Positions 1 through 10,620 of a stretch of 64,000 nucleotides of DNA are shown here, piece by piece. This DNA comes from Reclinomonas americana ATCC 50394 (lineage: Eukaryota; Jakobida; Jakobea; Jakobida). The position numbers were made by a program, and so were the translations under genes. How positions within the stretch are numbered: position 1 is the stretch's first letter; each line of letters starts with the position of its first letter. The notes below the pieces were generated by a model. That model saw only the letters and a list, made by a program, of their open reading frames with translations. It did not search any database and was not told the DNA's origin. The stretch is from contig PS015401.1 of assembly GCA_048213135.1 (NCBI GenBank), positions 1 through 64,000 of the forward strand, read 5' to 3'.

Positions 1-111
1 GAAGCATGCCACAAGCAGTGCACAACACACAATCCGCCAGCCTTGCGGCTTCATTGGCAACCAAAAAAATATCAAACGAATTGGGACACACATACATGCA
101 GGGGACCTAGC

Positions 112-3100
112 TTATGCTGAAGTCGACGGCAACACCGGCGCCGGCTCGGCCTTGTGCGGCTCCAACGTGACCAGCAGATCGCCGGCCGACATTTGATCGC
201 CGGCCTTGGTCACCACGCGCTTGACAATGCCGGAGAACGGTGCACTGACCACGGTCTCCATCTTCATGGCCGACATGACCACCAGCGGCTGGCCCTTGTT
301 GACCTTGCTGCCGACCTCCACGCGGACGGAGAGCACGGAGCCGGGCATTGGGGCGCCGATGCTGCCCAGGTCGTCCTCCACTGCACGCTCGCGGGCCTCG
401 GTCTTGAGTTGCGCCGACTTGTCGGCGACAAACGTCGATCGCGGCTGCCCGTTGACCTCGATGAAGACCTCGCGCTTGCCCTGCGAGTTGAGCTCCGACA
501 CTGCAGTGAGCTTCACATGCAGCGTCTTGCCCTTCTCGATCGGCACGTAGATCTCCTCGCCAATGCTCGGGCCGTTGAGGAAGATGCGAGTCGGCAGCGA
601 CGAAATGTCGCCGTATGTGTTGCGGAACTTGTTGTACTCGTCAAACACCTGCGGNNNNNNNNNNNNNNNNNNNNNNNNNNNNNNNNNNNNNNNNNNNNNN
701 NNNNNNNNNNNNNNNNNNNNNNNNNNNNNNNNNNNNNNNNNNNNNNNNNNNNNNNNNNNNNNNNNNNNNNNNNNNNNNNNNNNNNNNNNNNNNNNNNNNN
801 NNNNNNNNNNNNNNNNNNNNNNNNNNNNNNNNNNNNNNNNNNNNNNNNNNNNNNNNNNNNNNNNNNNNNNNNNNNNNNNNNNNNNNNNNNNNNNNNNNNN
901 NNNNNNNNNNNNNNNNNNNNNNNNNNNNNNNNNNNNNNNNNNNNNNNNNNNNNNNNNNNNNNNNNNNNNNNNNNNNNNNNNNNNNNNNNNNNNNNNNNNN
1001 NNNNNNNNNNNNNNNNNNNNNNNNNNNNNNNNNNNNNNNNNNNNNNNNNNNNNNNNNNNNNNNNNNNNNNNNNNNNNNNNNNNNNNNNNNNNNNNNNNNN
1101 NNNNNNNNNNNNNNNNNNNNNNNNNNNNNNNNNNNNNNNNNNNNNNNNNNNNNNNNNNNNNNNNNNNNNNNNNNNNNNNNNNNNNNNNNNNNNNNNNNNN
1201 NNNNNNNNNNNNNNNNNNNNNNNNNNNNNNNNNNNNNNNNNNNNNNNNNNNNNNNNNNNNNNNNNNNNNNNNNNNNNNNNNNNNNNNNNNNNNNNNNNNN
1301 NNNNNNNNNNNNNNNNNNNNNNNNNNNNNNNNNNNNNNNNNNNNNNNNNNNNNNNNNNNNNNNNNNNNNNNNNNNNNNNNNNNNNNNNNNNNNNNNNNNN
1401 NNNNNNNNNNNNNNNNNNNNNNNNNNNNNNNNNNNNNNNNNNNNNNNNNNNNNNNNNNNNNNNNNNNNNNNNNNNNNNNNNNNNNNNNNNNNNNNNNNNN
1501 NNNNNNNNNNNNNNNNNNNNNNNNNNNNNNNNNNNNNNNNNNNNNNNNNNNNNNNNNNNNNNNNNNNNNNNNNNNNNNNNNNNNNNNNNNNNNNNNNNNN
1601 NNGAGGCCGTTGCGTAGACACCCATGTGTTTTTTGCCGGCGTTTTTTTCACGTACTCACTTGCTGTATGCATGCAGATCCCGAACATTCCGTTCCAGATG
1701 TTGCTGCGTGGCGCCAACGCTGTCGGCTACACGTCGTATCCCGACAATGTAGTCTACAAGTTCTGCGACCTCGCAGTGAAGCACGGCATGGACGTGTTCC
1801 GCGTGTTCGACTCGCTCAACTACATGCCCAACCTGCAACTCGGCATGGACGCTGTGCGCGCTGTTGCGTCACATTGTGCTTGCTTGCCAGCGCGTGTCGT
1901 TTGTAGTAATGAGTTCATTCTCATCGCAACCATGAGTCCAGGCCGGCGGTGTGGTGGAGGCTGCCATCTCGTACAGCGGCGACGTGTCGGATCCCAAGCG
2001 CACCAAGTACAACCTCGACTACTACTTGCGGCTGGCGGAGGACTTGACCAAGCACGGCACTCATGTGCTGTGCATCAAGGACATGGCTGGACTGCTCAAG
2101 CCTTCTGCGGCCACCGTGCTGATTGGCGGTGAGAATGCTTTGCGTGTTTTTGCCCTCACTCGCGTCACTGTCTGCGTCTCACCGCGACGACGCCTGCAGC
2201 ACTCCGCCGTGAGCACCCCGACATTCCGATCCACGTGCACACGCACGACACTGCCGGTGCTGGTGTGGCCGCGATGCTGGCCGCCGCTGCTGCCGGTGCC
2301 GATGTGGTGGATGTGGCTGTTGACTCGATGAGCGGCCTGACGTCGCAGCCGTCCATGGGCGCTGTGGTGGCTTCGCTGCAGAACACGCCGCTGGACACCA
2401 AGGTCGACCTCGACCAGGCCATGGAGCTCTCGAATTACTGGGAGGGTGCGCGCGNNNNNNNNNNNNNNNNNNNNNNNNNNNNNNNNNNNNNNNNNNNNNN
2501 NNNNNNNNNNNNNNNNNNNNNNNNNNNNNNNNNNNNNNNNNNNNNNNNNNNNNNNNNNNNNNNNNNNNNNNNNNNNNNNNNNNNNNNNNNNNNNNNNNNN
2601 NNNNNNNNNNNNNNNNNNNNNNNNNNNNNNNNNNNNNNNNNNNNNNNNNNNNNNNNNNNNNNNNNNNNNNNNNNNNNNNNNNNNNNNNNNNNNNNNNNNN
2701 NNNNNNNNNNNNNNNNNNNNNNNNNNNNNNNNNNNNNNNNNNNNNNNNNNNNNNNNNNNNNNNNNNNNNNNNNNNNNNNNNNNNNNNNNNNNNNNNNNNN
2801 NNNNNNNNNNNNNNNNNNNNNNNNNNNNNNNNNNNNNNNNNNNNNNNNNNNNNNNNNNNNNNNNNNNNNNNNNNNNNNNNNNNNNNNNNNNNNNNNNNNN
2901 NNNNNNNNNNNNNNNNNNNNNNNNNNNNNNNNNNNNNNNNNNNNNNNNNNNNNNNNNNNNNNNNNNNNNNNNNNNNNNNNNNNNNNNNNNNNNNNNNNNN
3001 NNNNNNNNNNNNNNNNNNNNNNNNNNNNNNNNNNNNNNNNNNNNNNNNNNNNNNNNNNNNNNNNNNNNNNNNNNNNNNNNNNNNNNNNNNNNNNNNNNNN

Positions 3101-5871
3101 NNNNNNNNNNNNNNNNNNNNNNNNNNNNNNNNNNNNNNNNNNNNNNNNNNNNNNNNNNNNNNNNNNNNNNNNNNNNNNNNNCCGCAACAGCGCCAGTCGC
3201 TCCCACGGGCACTCACTGAGGAAGCGCAGGGCGACATCAAAAGTAGCACCGCCCCACATCTCCAAGCTGTAGCAGTTGTGCAGCGCTGGTGACACAAGGG
3301 CGATGAGTTGCGGGATGAACTCCCAATCAACAAAGTTCACAACTCACCATGTGCTGTCCACGGTGCCACGGTCAGCAGGTCACGAGTGCGCACACGAGTG
3401 GCCAGCAGCGACTGGAGAGCACGGCTGGTGAGCAGTGCAAGAAGAGAACAATTTGCGTGTGAGTGCGAGACCGCACCTGATGAGCATCGCGGAAGGTGGT
3501 GTCGGTGAGCAGCAGATGCGACGTCTTGCGCACGGCACGAGCGAATCCCTCCGGGCCCTCACGCTCCAGCACCTGCTTGAGGCCGGTCGGCGGCTTATTG
3601 GCAAACGGATCGACAAAGGACGGCAGCACAGGATCGCTCTTGGAGGGCTTCAGATCGGTGCCGAGTGGAGTGGTGACACCATTGACCACCACGTTGGCCA
3701 GGTAGGTCACCAGCTTGTGAGCGCGGTTCTGCGACGTCTTGACGTGCAGCAGCTCCGGCGTCTCGGCAATGAAGCTCGTGTCCACGTGACCCTTGATGAA
3801 CTGCGCGCATGAAAAACTTGTCAGATGCCAAGCAGATGGGCAAAGAAGGGGGAAGGACACGAAGGCGCACAGTGGGGTGGCTGAGCACATTGAGCAGGAA
3901 CGGAATGTTGGTCTTGACGCCACGGATGCGATACTGCACAACAGATGGGATCAGCTCACGCCACCACAAAAAAACAATGTGTCATGTCTTGTGATCACCT
4001 CGACGAGTGCACGATGCAGCTTGGCGGCGGCCATCTCCAGTGTCGACGCATGACTAATGACCTTGCACAGCAGCGAATCGTAGTACGGTGAGATGATCGC
4101 ACCGGCGTAGCCGTTGGAGTCGATGCGGATGCCCATGCCCTCTGCCAGCGCATTGTTAATTGCAACAAGACAAGTATGCGTGAAAAACAGAGAGTGGGGG
4201 ATGCGTACCAGCCGGACGGAACACCTCCAGGCGACCCGTGTCGGGACGGAAATTGGCCTCGGGATCCTCGGTGGTGACGCGCACTTGGATGGCGTGCCCA
4301 TGGAGCGCGACCTTGTCCTGCGTCACCCCAAGCTCGGCCAGTGTGTAGCCCTCGGCGATGCGGATCTGCGTCTGCACAATGTCGATGCCAGTGACTTCCT
4401 CGGTGACCTACACACACACACACACATGCTCCTCAGTGAGTACAGAGACTTGCGAGCGCAAGAGAGCACAATCACAGTCAGCATACCGTGTGCTCGACTT
4501 GGAGTCGGGGGTTCACCTGTGGTGCACAGATCAATACAAACNNNNNNNNNNNNNNNNNNNNGATCAGCATCGATCGCCACCACATGCATGTCAAACAGAC
4601 TGGCAGTGCCAGTGCACGCAACTCACAGCGCCGGTGCGATCCGCGAGGATTTGCACCTCAATGTGGCGCGGGCGCTCAATGAACTTCTCCACAAACATGG
4701 AGCCGTCGCCGAACGCCTGCTTGGCCTCCGAGGATGCACGATTGAATTGCTCCGGCAGCTCCTCCTTGTCGCGCACGACACGCATGCCGCGGCCGCCGCC
4801 ACCCGCAAGCGCCTTGAGCATCACCGGGAAACCAATCTTCTCGGCCAGCGACACAGCCTCGTCTACCGAGGCCACTGCCTTGTTGCTGCCGGGCGACACT
4901 GGAATGCCAGCGGCCTTGGCGGTCTCCTTGGCCACGGTCTTGAAGCCCATCTTCTCGAGAATATCCGGCGGCGGGCCGACAAACGTGACGCCACGACGGC
5001 GGCACTCCTCCGCCATGCGCGGGTTCTCCGACAGGAAGCCGTAGCCGGGATGGATCTGTGCGAAAGTAAAGAGTCAGCTCACAGCGTGGCGCTCACGCAC
5101 AGCTGTGTGACAAAGACGCACCGCCTGGCAGCCAGTGCGCACAGCCACATCGACGATCTGCGACAAGGGATCAGACACTGCGGCTGCTGCACTCTCAAGT
5201 GCAATGCCAGTGACACGCACCTCAGGAATGTTGAGGTAGGCACCGATCGGCGTCTGACCCTTGCCAATCAGATACGACTCATCGGCCTGTGACGAGGGTG
5301 TGTCGATCAGCACCAGCTTTTCGGGACATCTCATGACGGAATGATGAAGAAAGACAAGTGGAGACAGAGAGACAGAGACGCACACTCATACAGAGACACG
5401 CGGTGAGAGCAACGCGCACATAGCGCACGAGCAGAGAACACAGAAAGCGACGCAACACAAAGATTCCCTCTCACTTTTCGAACAGCGCATGATAGTGTGC
5501 CTTTCTCTCTGTGCGTGCGTGTGTCTTGACTGACCTTGGTGCGGTGCATGGTGGTGCTGTCCTCCTGCGAGTACACGCCCACAGTGCGGATGCCGAGCTC
5601 TGCACACGCGCGGAAGATGCGAGTGGCAATCTCACCACTGTTCGTCACAATCGCATCTTAGTAACAGAAAGAGAGCGAGAGAGGCAGCAAGTGTGTGCGT
5701 GTGAGCGAGAGAGTGAGCGCGTGTGTGTGTGACTCACCGATTGGCCACGAGCAGCTTGGTGATTGGGCGGATGACGGCGGGATCGGCGGCCTTGGGCGCG
5801 GTGATGGATCGGCGCTGCTCGCCACCGCGGAGGAGCACATTGGTGCCCGCGCGACGTGCAAGGAGCAGCAT
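112..5871 (-). CDS. PC: Pyruvate carboxylase, mitochondrial (interrupted by gaps and one inverted contig)
   Basis: Biotin-dependent enzyme converting pyruvate, bicarbonate and ATP to oxaloacetate, normally in the mitochondrial matrix. The start at 5871 gives an Arg-rich, acid-free presequence ([17 protein letters not shown]). The first intron (5638-5737) splits the conserved ANR|GEIA. Biotin carboxylase follows: ATP-grasp loop [13 protein letters not shown] near 4770-4810, NPRLQVEHT near 4490-4510, then [12 protein letters not shown] near 4060-4100. The carboxyltransferase domain begins with [10 protein letters not shown] near 3480-3510 and [12 protein letters not shown] near 3220-3260. The C-terminal biotinyl domain (112-654) carries the biotinylation motif SAMKMETVV, and the stop is at 112-114. 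The middle of the carboxyltransferase domain lies on the opposite strand at 1677-2454. Three N runs (655-1602, 2455-3181, 4542-4561) remove further coding sequence. Pyruvate carboxylase is preferred over methylcrotonyl- or propionyl-CoA carboxylase because all three domains lie in one gene. Confidence 0.95.
655..1602. other. Assembly gap (948 N)
   Basis: Run of N inside pyruvate carboxylase. It should hold the last part of the carboxyltransferase domain and the allosteric/linker region before the biotinyl domain. Confidence 0.99.
1677..2454 (+). CDS. PC: Pyruvate carboxylase carboxyltransferase exons on an inverted contig
   Basis: Exons of the carboxyltransferase domain read on the plus strand while the rest of the gene reads on the minus strand. 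After an acceptor at 1671-1676 come [20 protein letters not shown], then [55 protein letters not shown], and finally SNYWEGAR at the gap edge. These follow the family order exactly and include the conserved HTHDT metal/substrate region. The piece belongs directly after [12 protein letters not shown]...ALLR, which ends at 3182. Reversing the contig 1603-2454 in place restores both junctions. Two introns interrupt it (about 1850-1945 and 2128-2205). Confidence 0.93.
2455..3181. other. Assembly gap (727 N)
   Basis: Run of N on the other side of the inverted pyruvate carboxylase contig. Very little coding sequence is missing between ALLR at 3182 and the next family segment, so most of this gap is probably intron or a size estimate. 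Confidence 0.99.
4542..4561. other. Assembly gap (20 N placeholder)
   Basis: A 20-N run in pyruvate carboxylase. The exon ending ILADRTGA stops near 4629 and the next exon resumes at NPRLQVEHT near 4525. About 70 residues normally between these points are absent, so the true gap must be longer than 20 bases. Confidence 0.9.
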
Positions 5872-6333
5872 GGAAGGCGGTTCTCCTTATATGTGTGTCT
5901 GTGTGCGCGCGCGCGAAACACAAACGACGGACGGAGTTGAGAGAAGGTGATGATCACCGACCCAACCAACGCCGATCGATGATTGATTGAGTTGTCGGGG
6001 AAATTACGACGCGCATGCCTTTGTTGTTCCGGTTTTCTTCTGTAAAGTGGCCATGATCGTCGCGTGTCTAGCGTGGACATGACATGAGCGATTGAATGCG
6101 CGCTGCTTCTTGGACTGAGTGTCGCTGCAGATTTCCGAGGCGAGAAGCGCGCGAAACGTGACCGTTGCCACGTTACATTGCATTGGTCGCGCACCGAAAA
6201 GAAAGTTGTCGCTGTCCGCGTGAGAGGAGAGAGAGACCTGACAAGGTGTGTGTGTGTGTGTTGCTCGACTTGCCCCCTCTCTCTTCCGTGAGCGCGCTCA
6301 CTGTGTGTGGATGATGGGCAGGCGAGTGGACTG
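5872..6333. promoter_or_regulatory. Divergent intergenic region between pyruvate carboxylase and the Cys-rich gene
   Basis: Some 460 bases between two outward-facing start codons. It must contain both 5' UTRs and promoters. I see short GT-rich runs (5888-5915, 6244-6260) but no convincing TATA box and no other gene. Confidence 0.5.
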
Positions 6334-7638
6334 ATGAAGCGTGCGCTGATTGTTGTTTTCTTGTTGGTGTGTGTGGCGGTGCTGGTGGCTGCCGCGTCGC
6401 CGGGCCTGCGCGGCAACTTGGCGGCTAGTGATGAGGCAATCGACAGCATGCTAAGCGCGATGCAGGAGGAGTGCGCAGGTGATTTCTCTCTCTCTCTCTC
6501 CCCGCACACATTGAATTTCCGACGCTATTGCGCGCGAAAATGGTTGCGGAGGGCGCGAAAGTGTAAAACAGTAGACTTACGCTGTTTGTTGTTGTCGTCG
6601 TGCTCGTATGCAGACTGCGAGACAGGACCTGAGCCGAGCGACGAGGATTTTGAGAACGGCATCGTTGTGAGCGACGATCCACTGGATGAGGTGCTTGGCG
6701 AAGTGACACCACTGATCACCGCGCCTGGGCCTGTCATCTCTGGCCCCGGCACTCTGTCGGCTGGCACCGCCTCGGCCTCTGGCACCTGCAGCCCGGCGTG
6801 CGACTCGAACCAGTACTGCCTCAAGGGACAATGCATCGACAACACCGTCGTCGAGCAGCTCCTGGCCACCATCGGCAACTTCAGCCCGATTGGCATCTCT
6901 GGCCCCGGCACGCTGTCGGCTGGCACCGCCTCGGCCTCTGGCACCTGCAGCCCGGCGTGCGACTCGAACCAGTACTGCCTGAAGGGTCAGTGCATCGACA
7001 ACACCGTCGTCGAGCAGCTCCTGGCCACCATCNNNNNNNNNNNNNNNNNNNNNNNNNNNNNNNNNNNNNNNNNNNNNNNNNNNNNNNNNNNNNNNNNNNN
7101 NNNNNNNNNNNNNNNNNTGAAGGGTCAATGCATCGACAACACCATGACCAGCACGTTTGCCACGGCCTTTGTGCAGGCGGCGGATCAGAGTTGCGAAACG
7201 ATGATTGGCTGCATTATTCGTGTCTGCACTCTTGTTGGACCTCACTTTCCATGCTGCCTGCAACAGATCAATGCCGCAGCTGCTATTCCAAGTGCGCGGC
7301 CGACGGATATGCTACGATGCAGCAAACGTGCGGCGGCCAGGTCTGTCTGGAGGCTGCTCGCCAGGTTGGCAATTGCATGTTTGGCTGCCGCGACAGCCCT
7401 GCCTGCGGTGGTGCCAATGGTTCCGGCCAGTGCCGCGAATGCCAGCAACAGTGCGCGATTCCGGTACGTGTGTTCAGCTTCGTGCCCTTAACCTGCTTGC
7501 TGCCTGGCCTCACTGTTTCGATTCCAAAAACAGACTGTGTGGTGCTCCACCGTCAAGTGCACCGGCCAGATGTGCGACACCTGCCTGTTCCTGACCAGCA
7601 AGTGCTTCCAGCGCTGTGGAGATGCATGCGTGGCCTAA
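6334..7638 (+). CDS. Secreted cysteine-rich protein with near-identical 53-residue repeats
   Basis: The start at 6334 gives a classic signal peptide (MKRALIVVFLLVCVAVLVAA), so the protein is probably secreted or vesicular. Four exons are joined by introns at 6479-6613, about 7210-7266 and about 7474-7540. After an acidic stretch, a 159-bp (53-aa) unit is repeated in tandem: ISGPGTLSAGTASASGTCSP, then CDSNQYCLKGQC and a helical IDNTVVEQLLATI. Copies start at 6736 and 6895, and a third is mostly lost in the gap 7033-7117. The C-terminal half is a second Cys-rich region with many CxxC-like pairs (CRSCYSKC, CQQQCAIP, CTGQMCDTC, CGDACVA) ending at TAA 7636-7638. No family is recognised. The spaced cysteines suggest disulphide-rich modules, possibly adhesive, but function is unknown. 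Confidence 0.8.
6736..7132 (+). repeat. Tandem 159-bp coding repeat
   Basis: Two complete copies (6736 and 6895) are almost identical in DNA. A third is visible only at its end (7118-7132), with the gap between. The spacing from copy 2 to copy 3 across the gap is 138 bases rather than 159. That preserves frame, but the gap size may be wrong or the third copy seven codons shorter. Confidence 0.85.
7033..7117. other. Assembly gap (85 N)
   Basis: Lies in the third copy of the 53-residue repeat. Repeat collapse is the likely cause. Confidence 0.99.
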
Positions 7639-8183
7639 ATAATCGTGTTATCAAAGGGCCACGGCGAGGCACTGCCAGTGAACGCATCTGATACATAAAA
7701 GCGTGCGACTCGCATTCATGCATGCAAGTGCAAATTTGAGGTGTTGTGAAGCTCCTTTGCAGCACGGCTGGCTAGTGGCACACAATCGCGTGACAAGCAA
7801 CACCAGCTGGGCAACACCNNNNNNNNNNNNNNNNNNNNNNNNNNNNNNNNNNNNNNNNNNNNNNNNNNNNNNNNNNNNNNNNNNNNNNNNNNNNNNNNNN
7901 NNNNNNNNNNNNNNNNNNNNNNNNNNNNNNNNNNNNNNNNNNNNNNNNNNNNNNNNNNNNNNNNNNNNNNNNNNNNNNNNNNNNNNNNNNNNNNNNNNNN
8001 NNNNNNNNNNNNNNNNNNNNNNNNNNNNNNNNNNNNNNNNNNNNNNNNNNNNNNNNNNNNNNNNNNNNNNNNNNNNNNNNNNNNNNNNNNNNNNNNNNNN
8101 NNNNNNNNNNNNNNNNNNNNNNNNNNNNNNNNNNNNNNNNNNNNNNNNNNNNNNNNNNNNNNNNNNNNNNNNNNNNNNNNNNN
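7639..8183. other. Downstream region and assembly gap (N 7819-8183)
   Basis: About 180 bases of 3' flank after the Cys-rich gene, then 365 N. I see no supported gene in the readable part. Confidence 0.7.
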
Positions 8184-8691
8184 CCCGCCTCACCTCATAG
8201 TCAGTGGAGGTGAATCGCGTGGCCAGGGAGACAAGTGGAAGCACAGTGGAAGGCGACGCGCGCAGCACACGCAATGCCGCATCAAACGTCAGAACACCTG
8301 ACATTACCAAATCAGCGATTCGCTTCCTCCCCTCTCCCGCTCTCACTGTCACACAGCACGTACCTCCTGGCAACCACTTTCGCTCTTCCACCTCCTCCTC
8401 CTCTGTGCCATCAATGAGCACACCGGGGGCGGCGGCTGAGGCCACAACGGCGGACAGCGAAGAGGAGGGAAATCCGCTCATCATGCGTCGCGGTGTCATG
8501 ACGTCCACTGGCATTGGCGATGAGCGTGGTGTGGGCACCAGTGAGGACGACGAGTCGCAGCGACCGAGCAGTGGCGGGGTGGGCGGCGGGGTGGGGATGA
8601 GCAGGAAGGAAGACGTGGAACTGTCCATGGAGTCCATGCTGACAGAGTGCGGTATGGTGGCCGCTGGAGGGGGTGGCGGCGGGGGCGGCAT
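8184..8691 (-). CDS. Pro/Ser-rich protein of unknown function, partial, on a gap-flanked contig
   Basis: From ATG 8691 the minus strand reads a poly-Pro start ([16 protein letters not shown]), Ser/Thr-Pro-rich sequence with repeated PTPPP and PMPV, and an acidic run (TEEEEVEERKWLPGG). An intron of about 66 bp follows (donor gtacgt, acceptor ending gtcag), then a more ordered exon (VLTFDAALRVLRAS, PLVSLATRFTSTDYE) that runs into the gap at 8183. No family is recognised. The contig 8184-8845 has N on both sides, so its orientation is unproven. If it is inverted, like others in this window, this could be the 5' part of the neighbouring SprT-like gene. Confidence 0.5.
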
Positions 8692-8845
8692 CAGCAAAGT
8701 AAGGCGGTGGGTTGGCGCGCGCGCGCGTGGCGGTCTGTGTTTGTGTTCAGAGTTGATTGACTGAACTACGGTGCTATTTATGGCTCACGCGCTTTGGTGT
8801 TCGATCGCGGCGCGCGCGGGCCGTTTTCGAGGGATGAACGGTTTC

Positions 8846-9474
8846 NNNNNNNNNNNNNNNNNNNNNNNNNNNNNNNNNNNNNNNNNNNNNNNNNNNNNNN
8901 NNNNNNNNNNNNNNNNNNNNNNNNNNNNNNNNNNNNNNNNNNNNNNNNNNNNNNNNNNNNNNNNNNNNNNNNNNNNNNNNNNNNNNNNNNNNNNNNNNNN
9001 NNNNNNNNNNNNNNNNNNNNNNNNNNNNNNNNNNNNNNNNNNNNNNNNNNNNNNNNNNNNNNNNNNNNNNNNNNNNNNNNNNNNNNNNNNNNNNNNNNNN
9101 NNNNNNNNNNNNNNNNNNNNNNNNNNNNNNNNNNNNNNNNNNNNNNNNNNNNNNNNNNNNNNNNNNNNNNNNNNNNNNNNNNNNNNNNNNNNNNNNNNNN
9201 NNNNNNNNNNNNNNNNNNNNNNNNNNNNNNNNNNNNNNNNNNNNNNNNNNNNNNNNNNNNNNNNNNNNNNNNNNNNNNNNNNNNNNNNNNNNNNNNNNNN
9301 NNNNNNNNNNNNNNNNNNNNNNNNNNNNNNNNNNNNNNNNNNNNNNNNNNNNNNNNNNNNNNNNNNNNNNNNNNNNNNNNNNNNNNNNNNNNNNNNNNNN
9401 NNNNNNNNNNNNNNNNNNNNNNNNNNNNNNNNNNNNNNNNNNNNNNNNNNNNNNNNNNNNNNNNNNNNNNNNNN
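8846..9474. other. Assembly gap (629 N)
   Basis: Hides the 5' end of the SprT-like gene or the upstream region of the Pro-rich gene. Confidence 0.99.
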
Positions 9475-9539
9475 ATGGTGTGCTGTTATCCGCAGCAGGA
9501 ACGGATGACGCTCATCGTTGGGTGTACAGGTCGATATGC

Positions 9540-10478
9540 GACGACAGGCCGTGTACTTTGAGGCGCTCTTCAGGTGTCATGAGTGGCAAGGCAACGGGAA
9601 CATTCCGCTACTCAATGCCCATCACATTGCACTCATCATCCGCCTGTACGATCGTTGCGTGCTACTGCTGCTGCACCGCGAAGAGCGACTGTGTACTGAA
9701 GTCATGCACCACCACACAGGCGAGTTCTTCCACGGCGCCATTGGCGAGCTCTTTGAGAAGCACCAGTGCCAGCTGTTTGTGCACTGTGTGGAGGCCATGC
9801 CGACGCAGGCTGGTCATTACTGCCGCAACGGCCTGGCACATCACATTGCCGTGTGTGCGCCAGTCGTGCTGTCGAGCTTTGACGGCTCGAGCACTGCCAA
9901 TGCGTTCACCACTGCCACCACCACCACTGCTGCCGCCGGTGCTACAGCGTCGCCACTGGTCACTGCTGCTGCGCCTGCGTCGGCGTCACCCGCGGCGTCT
10001 GTGATGAAGCAGCGCATGTGGACGGGCGAGTGTGGCTGCGACGACGATGCAGGCTCCGTCACCATGATGGACGACACCGGCGGCATGTGGGACGACGAGA
10101 CGCCTCGCACGGAGCCGCTGTACGTGTGTGGCCACGCATGCACTAACAGGCTCGAGGCTCTCTTGCTGGTGGTGGAGCACGAACTGGCGCACTTGTTGTG
10201 CCTGTGCAATCACCAGCACGCCGTCGACAATCTGCACGGCCCGGAGTTTGAGGCGGTGGCCTACGCCTTCTTCCGACACTCCAGCTGCACACACCAGCTC
10301 AAGACTGGCTGGGACCTGGCCAGCGCCATGACCTCCTTCCCTCGGCAGTCGCGCCCCGAAACCGTGGTCAGCGTCGTCGCCTACGACTACCAAAGGTGCG
10401 GTGTCCATTCGCTCCGCCACTGTGGTCTGTCCCATCCTCACTGTCTTGTGCAACAGGTACCGCCAACTGGCACCATGA
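9540..10478 (+). CDS. SprT-like zinc metallopeptidase, 5' end missing
   Basis: The coding exon begins after a probable acceptor at 9537-9539. It contains LYDRCV near the start, a region resembling the SprT strand region (AGHYC then APVVLSSF), a low-complexity Ala/Thr/Ser linker (about 9890-10000), and the zinc site VVEHELAHLL (HExxH) followed by LHGPEFEAVAYAFF, where the His of HGPEF would be the third ligand. This HExxH...HGxxF layout is typical of SprT-like proteases such as Spartan, which cleave DNA-protein crosslinks. A last intron (10396-10456) gives the ending DYQRYRQLAP and stop at 10476-10478. The zinc-ribbon, SHP and PIP motifs of Spartan are not seen, so a narrower assignment is not justified. 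Confidence 0.7.
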
Positions 10479-10620
10479 ACGTGGCCACCGCTGCCGCACC
10501 GATTTTGTTGTCCATCCCCCTATAGCTACATGTACAGACAGATGTTTTGCTTATGTTTTGTCTCGCTCTGCTGCCTGTCACATGAATACAATGAACAGGC
10601 ATGCGTTGTTTGCACTAATC

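Noticed and set aside
1951-2331. A second, plus-strand carboxyltransferase gene
   Set aside because: It is exactly the piece missing from the minus-strand pyruvate carboxylase and is bounded by gaps, so an inverted contig is simpler.
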